Positions 5,116 to 10,057 of a stretch of DNA of 10,057 nucleotides are shown piece after piece; positions within the stretch are counted from its first letter, which is position 1, and every line of letters begins with the position of its first letter. The stretch is from Clostridia bacterium (GTDB taxonomy: Bacteria > Bacillota > Clostridia > Christensenellales > Pumilibacteraceae): positions 1 through 10,057 of the forward strand of contig JAFTMM010000010.1 of NCBI GenBank assembly GCA_017452405.1. Direction: 5' to 3'. A model generated the notes under the pieces. The model had not been told where the DNA came from, made no database searches, and was given only the letters and a program-made list of their open reading frames with translations. A program made the position numbers and the translations under genes.

Positions 5116-5130
5116 GCGGAATTTATCCGC
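5116..5130 (+). other. Hairpin directly upstream of the rpoB ribosome binding site
   Basis: GCGGA (5116-5120) pairs with TCCGC (5126-5130) with loop ATTTA. It ends six bases before the AAAAAGGAG (5136-5144) that serves rpoB. A stem this close to the ribosome binding site could influence initiation without covering it. Confidence 0.4.
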
Positions 5131-5149
5131 CATATAAAAAGGAGTAATA

Positions 5150-9031
<3,882 letters not shown>

Positions 9032-9033
9032 TA

Positions 9034-10057
9034 ATGTTTGAACTTAACAGTTGCGATTCACTCGAAATAGCAATCGCGGGCCCCAACAAGATCCGCGAAT
9101 GGTCGAAGGGTGAGGTTACCAAGCCCGAAACTATTAACTACCGTACTCAGAAGCCCGAACGCGACGGTCTTTACTGCGAGCGTATCTTCGGGCCCTACCG
9201 TGACTACGAATGCCACTGCGGAAAGTATAAGCGTATCCGTTATACGGGTATCGTCTGCGACAAGTGTGGCGTAGAGGTTACCAAATCCAAAGTGCGCCGT
9301 GAAAGAATGGGACATATCGAGCTTGCCGCTCCCGTTACCCATATTTGGTATTTTAAGGGCGTTCCCGGCAGAATCGGTCTCATGCTTGACATGACTCCCA
9401 AAGCGCTTGAACAGGTAGTATATTTCGTTAACTTTATAGTTACCGATCCCGGTGACACTGATCTTGAATACAAGCAGATTCTTACCGACGCTCAGCTCAT
9501 GGAAGCTCAAGAGCAGTACGGGGAAAAGGCGTTCAAGGTAGGCATGGGCGCGGAAGCGGTTAAGAAACTTCTCTCCGACATCAACGTCGAAGAAGAATAT
9601 AAAAAGATGAAAGAGATTGTGGATAACTCCAACGGTCAGAAGAAGCTCAAAGCTATCAAGCGCCTTGATATTCTCGACTCTTTCAGAAAGAGCGGTAACG
9701 ATCCTACCTGGATGATCCTTGACGTTCTTCCCGTTATTCCCCCCGATCTGCGCCCCATGGTACAGCTCGACGGCGGACGTTTTGCGGTAAGTGACCTCAA
9801 CGACCTCTACCGCCGTGTTATCAACCGTAACAACCGACTCAAAAAACTCATGGAGCTCAGCGCTCCCGACATTATCGTCCGCAACGAAAAGCGTATGCTT
9901 CAAGAAGCCGTTGACGCGCTTATTGACAACGGTAGACGTGGTAAGGCGGTATCGGGCGCAGGCAACAGAGAGCTTAAATCGCTCTCCGGACTTCTTCGCG
10001 GTAAGCAGGGACGTTTCCGTCAGAACCTGCTCGGTAAGCGTGTAGACTACTCCGGTC
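9034..10057 (+). CDS. rpoC: RNA polymerase beta' subunit RpoC, N-terminal part (continues past window end)
   Basis: The ATG at 9034 lies two bases after the rpoB stop, and its ribosome binding site AAAAGGAGGG (9015-9024) is inside the rpoB 3' end, so the genes are one operon and translationally coupled. The visible 341 codons begin MFELNSCDSLEIAIAGPNKI. The zinc-binding cysteines Cys60, Cys62, Cys75 and Cys78 are in YECHCGKYKRIRYTGIVCDKCG. Further conserved parts are the clamp and lid region (PVTHIWYFKGVPGRIG), DVLPVIPPDLRPMVQLDGGRFA, and RGKQGRFRQNLLGKRVDYSG, where the window ends. The catalytic NADFDGD motif lies beyond it. The visible part is intact, with no internal stop. It joins RpoB and two RpoA subunits in the core enzyme. 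Confidence 0.97.
   Translation, partial: MFELNSCDSLEIAIAGPNKIREWSKGEVTKPETINYRTQKPERDGLYCERIFGPYRDYECHCGKYKRIRYTGIVCDKCGVEVTKSKVRRERMGHIELAAPVTHIWYFKGVPGRIGLMLDMTPKALEQVVYFVNFIVTDPGDTDLEYKQILTDAQLMEAQEQYGEKAFKVGMGAEAVKKLLSDINVEEEYKKMKEIVDNSNGQKKLKAIKRLDILDSFRKSGNDPTWMILDVLPVIPPDLRPMVQLDGGRFAVSDLNDLYRRVINRNNRLKKLMELSAPDIIVRNEKRMLQEAVDALIDNGRRGKAVSGAGNRELKSLSGLLRGKQGRFRQNLLGKRVDYSG

Larger units (their letters stand above)
4046..5149. other. 1.1-kb intergenic region without a convincing protein gene
   Basis: Between the kinase and rpoB there is no frame with recognisable homology. A 56-codon frame (ATG 4195 to TAG 4363) has no ribosome binding site and runs through the terminator and next hairpin. 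The region contains an orphan promoter, a candidate structured RNA, a terminator, the large ATGAATTG array, the AGGATGAC repeat patch and the rpoB leader, each listed separately. Bases 4046-4120 are AT-rich and hold no clear terminator for the kinase. Confidence 0.7.

Overview
The window comes from a bacterium that looks like an uncultured member of the Bacillota, class Clostridia. The evidence is a surface protein built of ATCTEAG-type cysteine repeats, an ArlRS-like two-component pair, strong AAAGGAGG ribosome binding sites, consensus sigma-A promoters and Clostridia-like RpoB/RpoC. All genes I can support are on the + strand. TGA, TAA and TAG all end genes here, so the standard bacterial code applies.

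Layout: (1) 2-685 is the C-terminal end of a repeat-rich, membrane-anchored surface protein, with a near-identical 240-bp tandem repeat. (2) 693-763 holds a perfect 16-bp inverted repeat overlapping a consensus promoter. (3) 790-1707 is metA, a homoserine O-acetyltransferase of methionine synthesis. (4) 1730-2212 is a compact element: a four-helix-bundle (S23/IVP family) gene with a missing N-terminus, between two arrays of small hairpins spaced by a constant octamer. The octamer reads ATGAATTG on the left and CAATTCAT on the right. The element sits between a ribosome binding site and the start codon of the next gene, with a possible GTATTA target duplication. (5) 2218-4045 is an OmpR-family response regulator and its histidine kinase. 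(6) 4046-5149 has no convincing protein gene. It holds an orphan consensus promoter, a possible structured RNA ending in a terminator, a second gene-less ATGAATTG hairpin array, a separate AGGATGAC repeat patch and a structured rpoB leader with an attenuator-like hairpin. (7) 5150-9031 is rpoB, interrupted by one in-frame amber codon at residue 150. (8) 9034 to the window end is the start of rpoC.

The clearest biological point is the hairpin-array element. The two inverted arrays around a small four-helix-bundle gene, plus a gene-less array 2 kb away with the same stems, resemble REP palindromes around a RAYT transposase. Here no known transposase is present. If the element and one GTATTA copy are removed, metA and the response regulator become neighbours 21 nt apart and the regulator regains a purine-rich ribosome binding site.

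The second point is rpoB. The reading frame continues without a shift on both sides of the TAG, and the downstream part is well conserved, so the stop is either a sequence error, a real mutation needing suppression, or a split gene. The usual Bacillota order rplJ-rplL-rpoB-rpoC is broken: rplJ and rplL are not upstream in this window.
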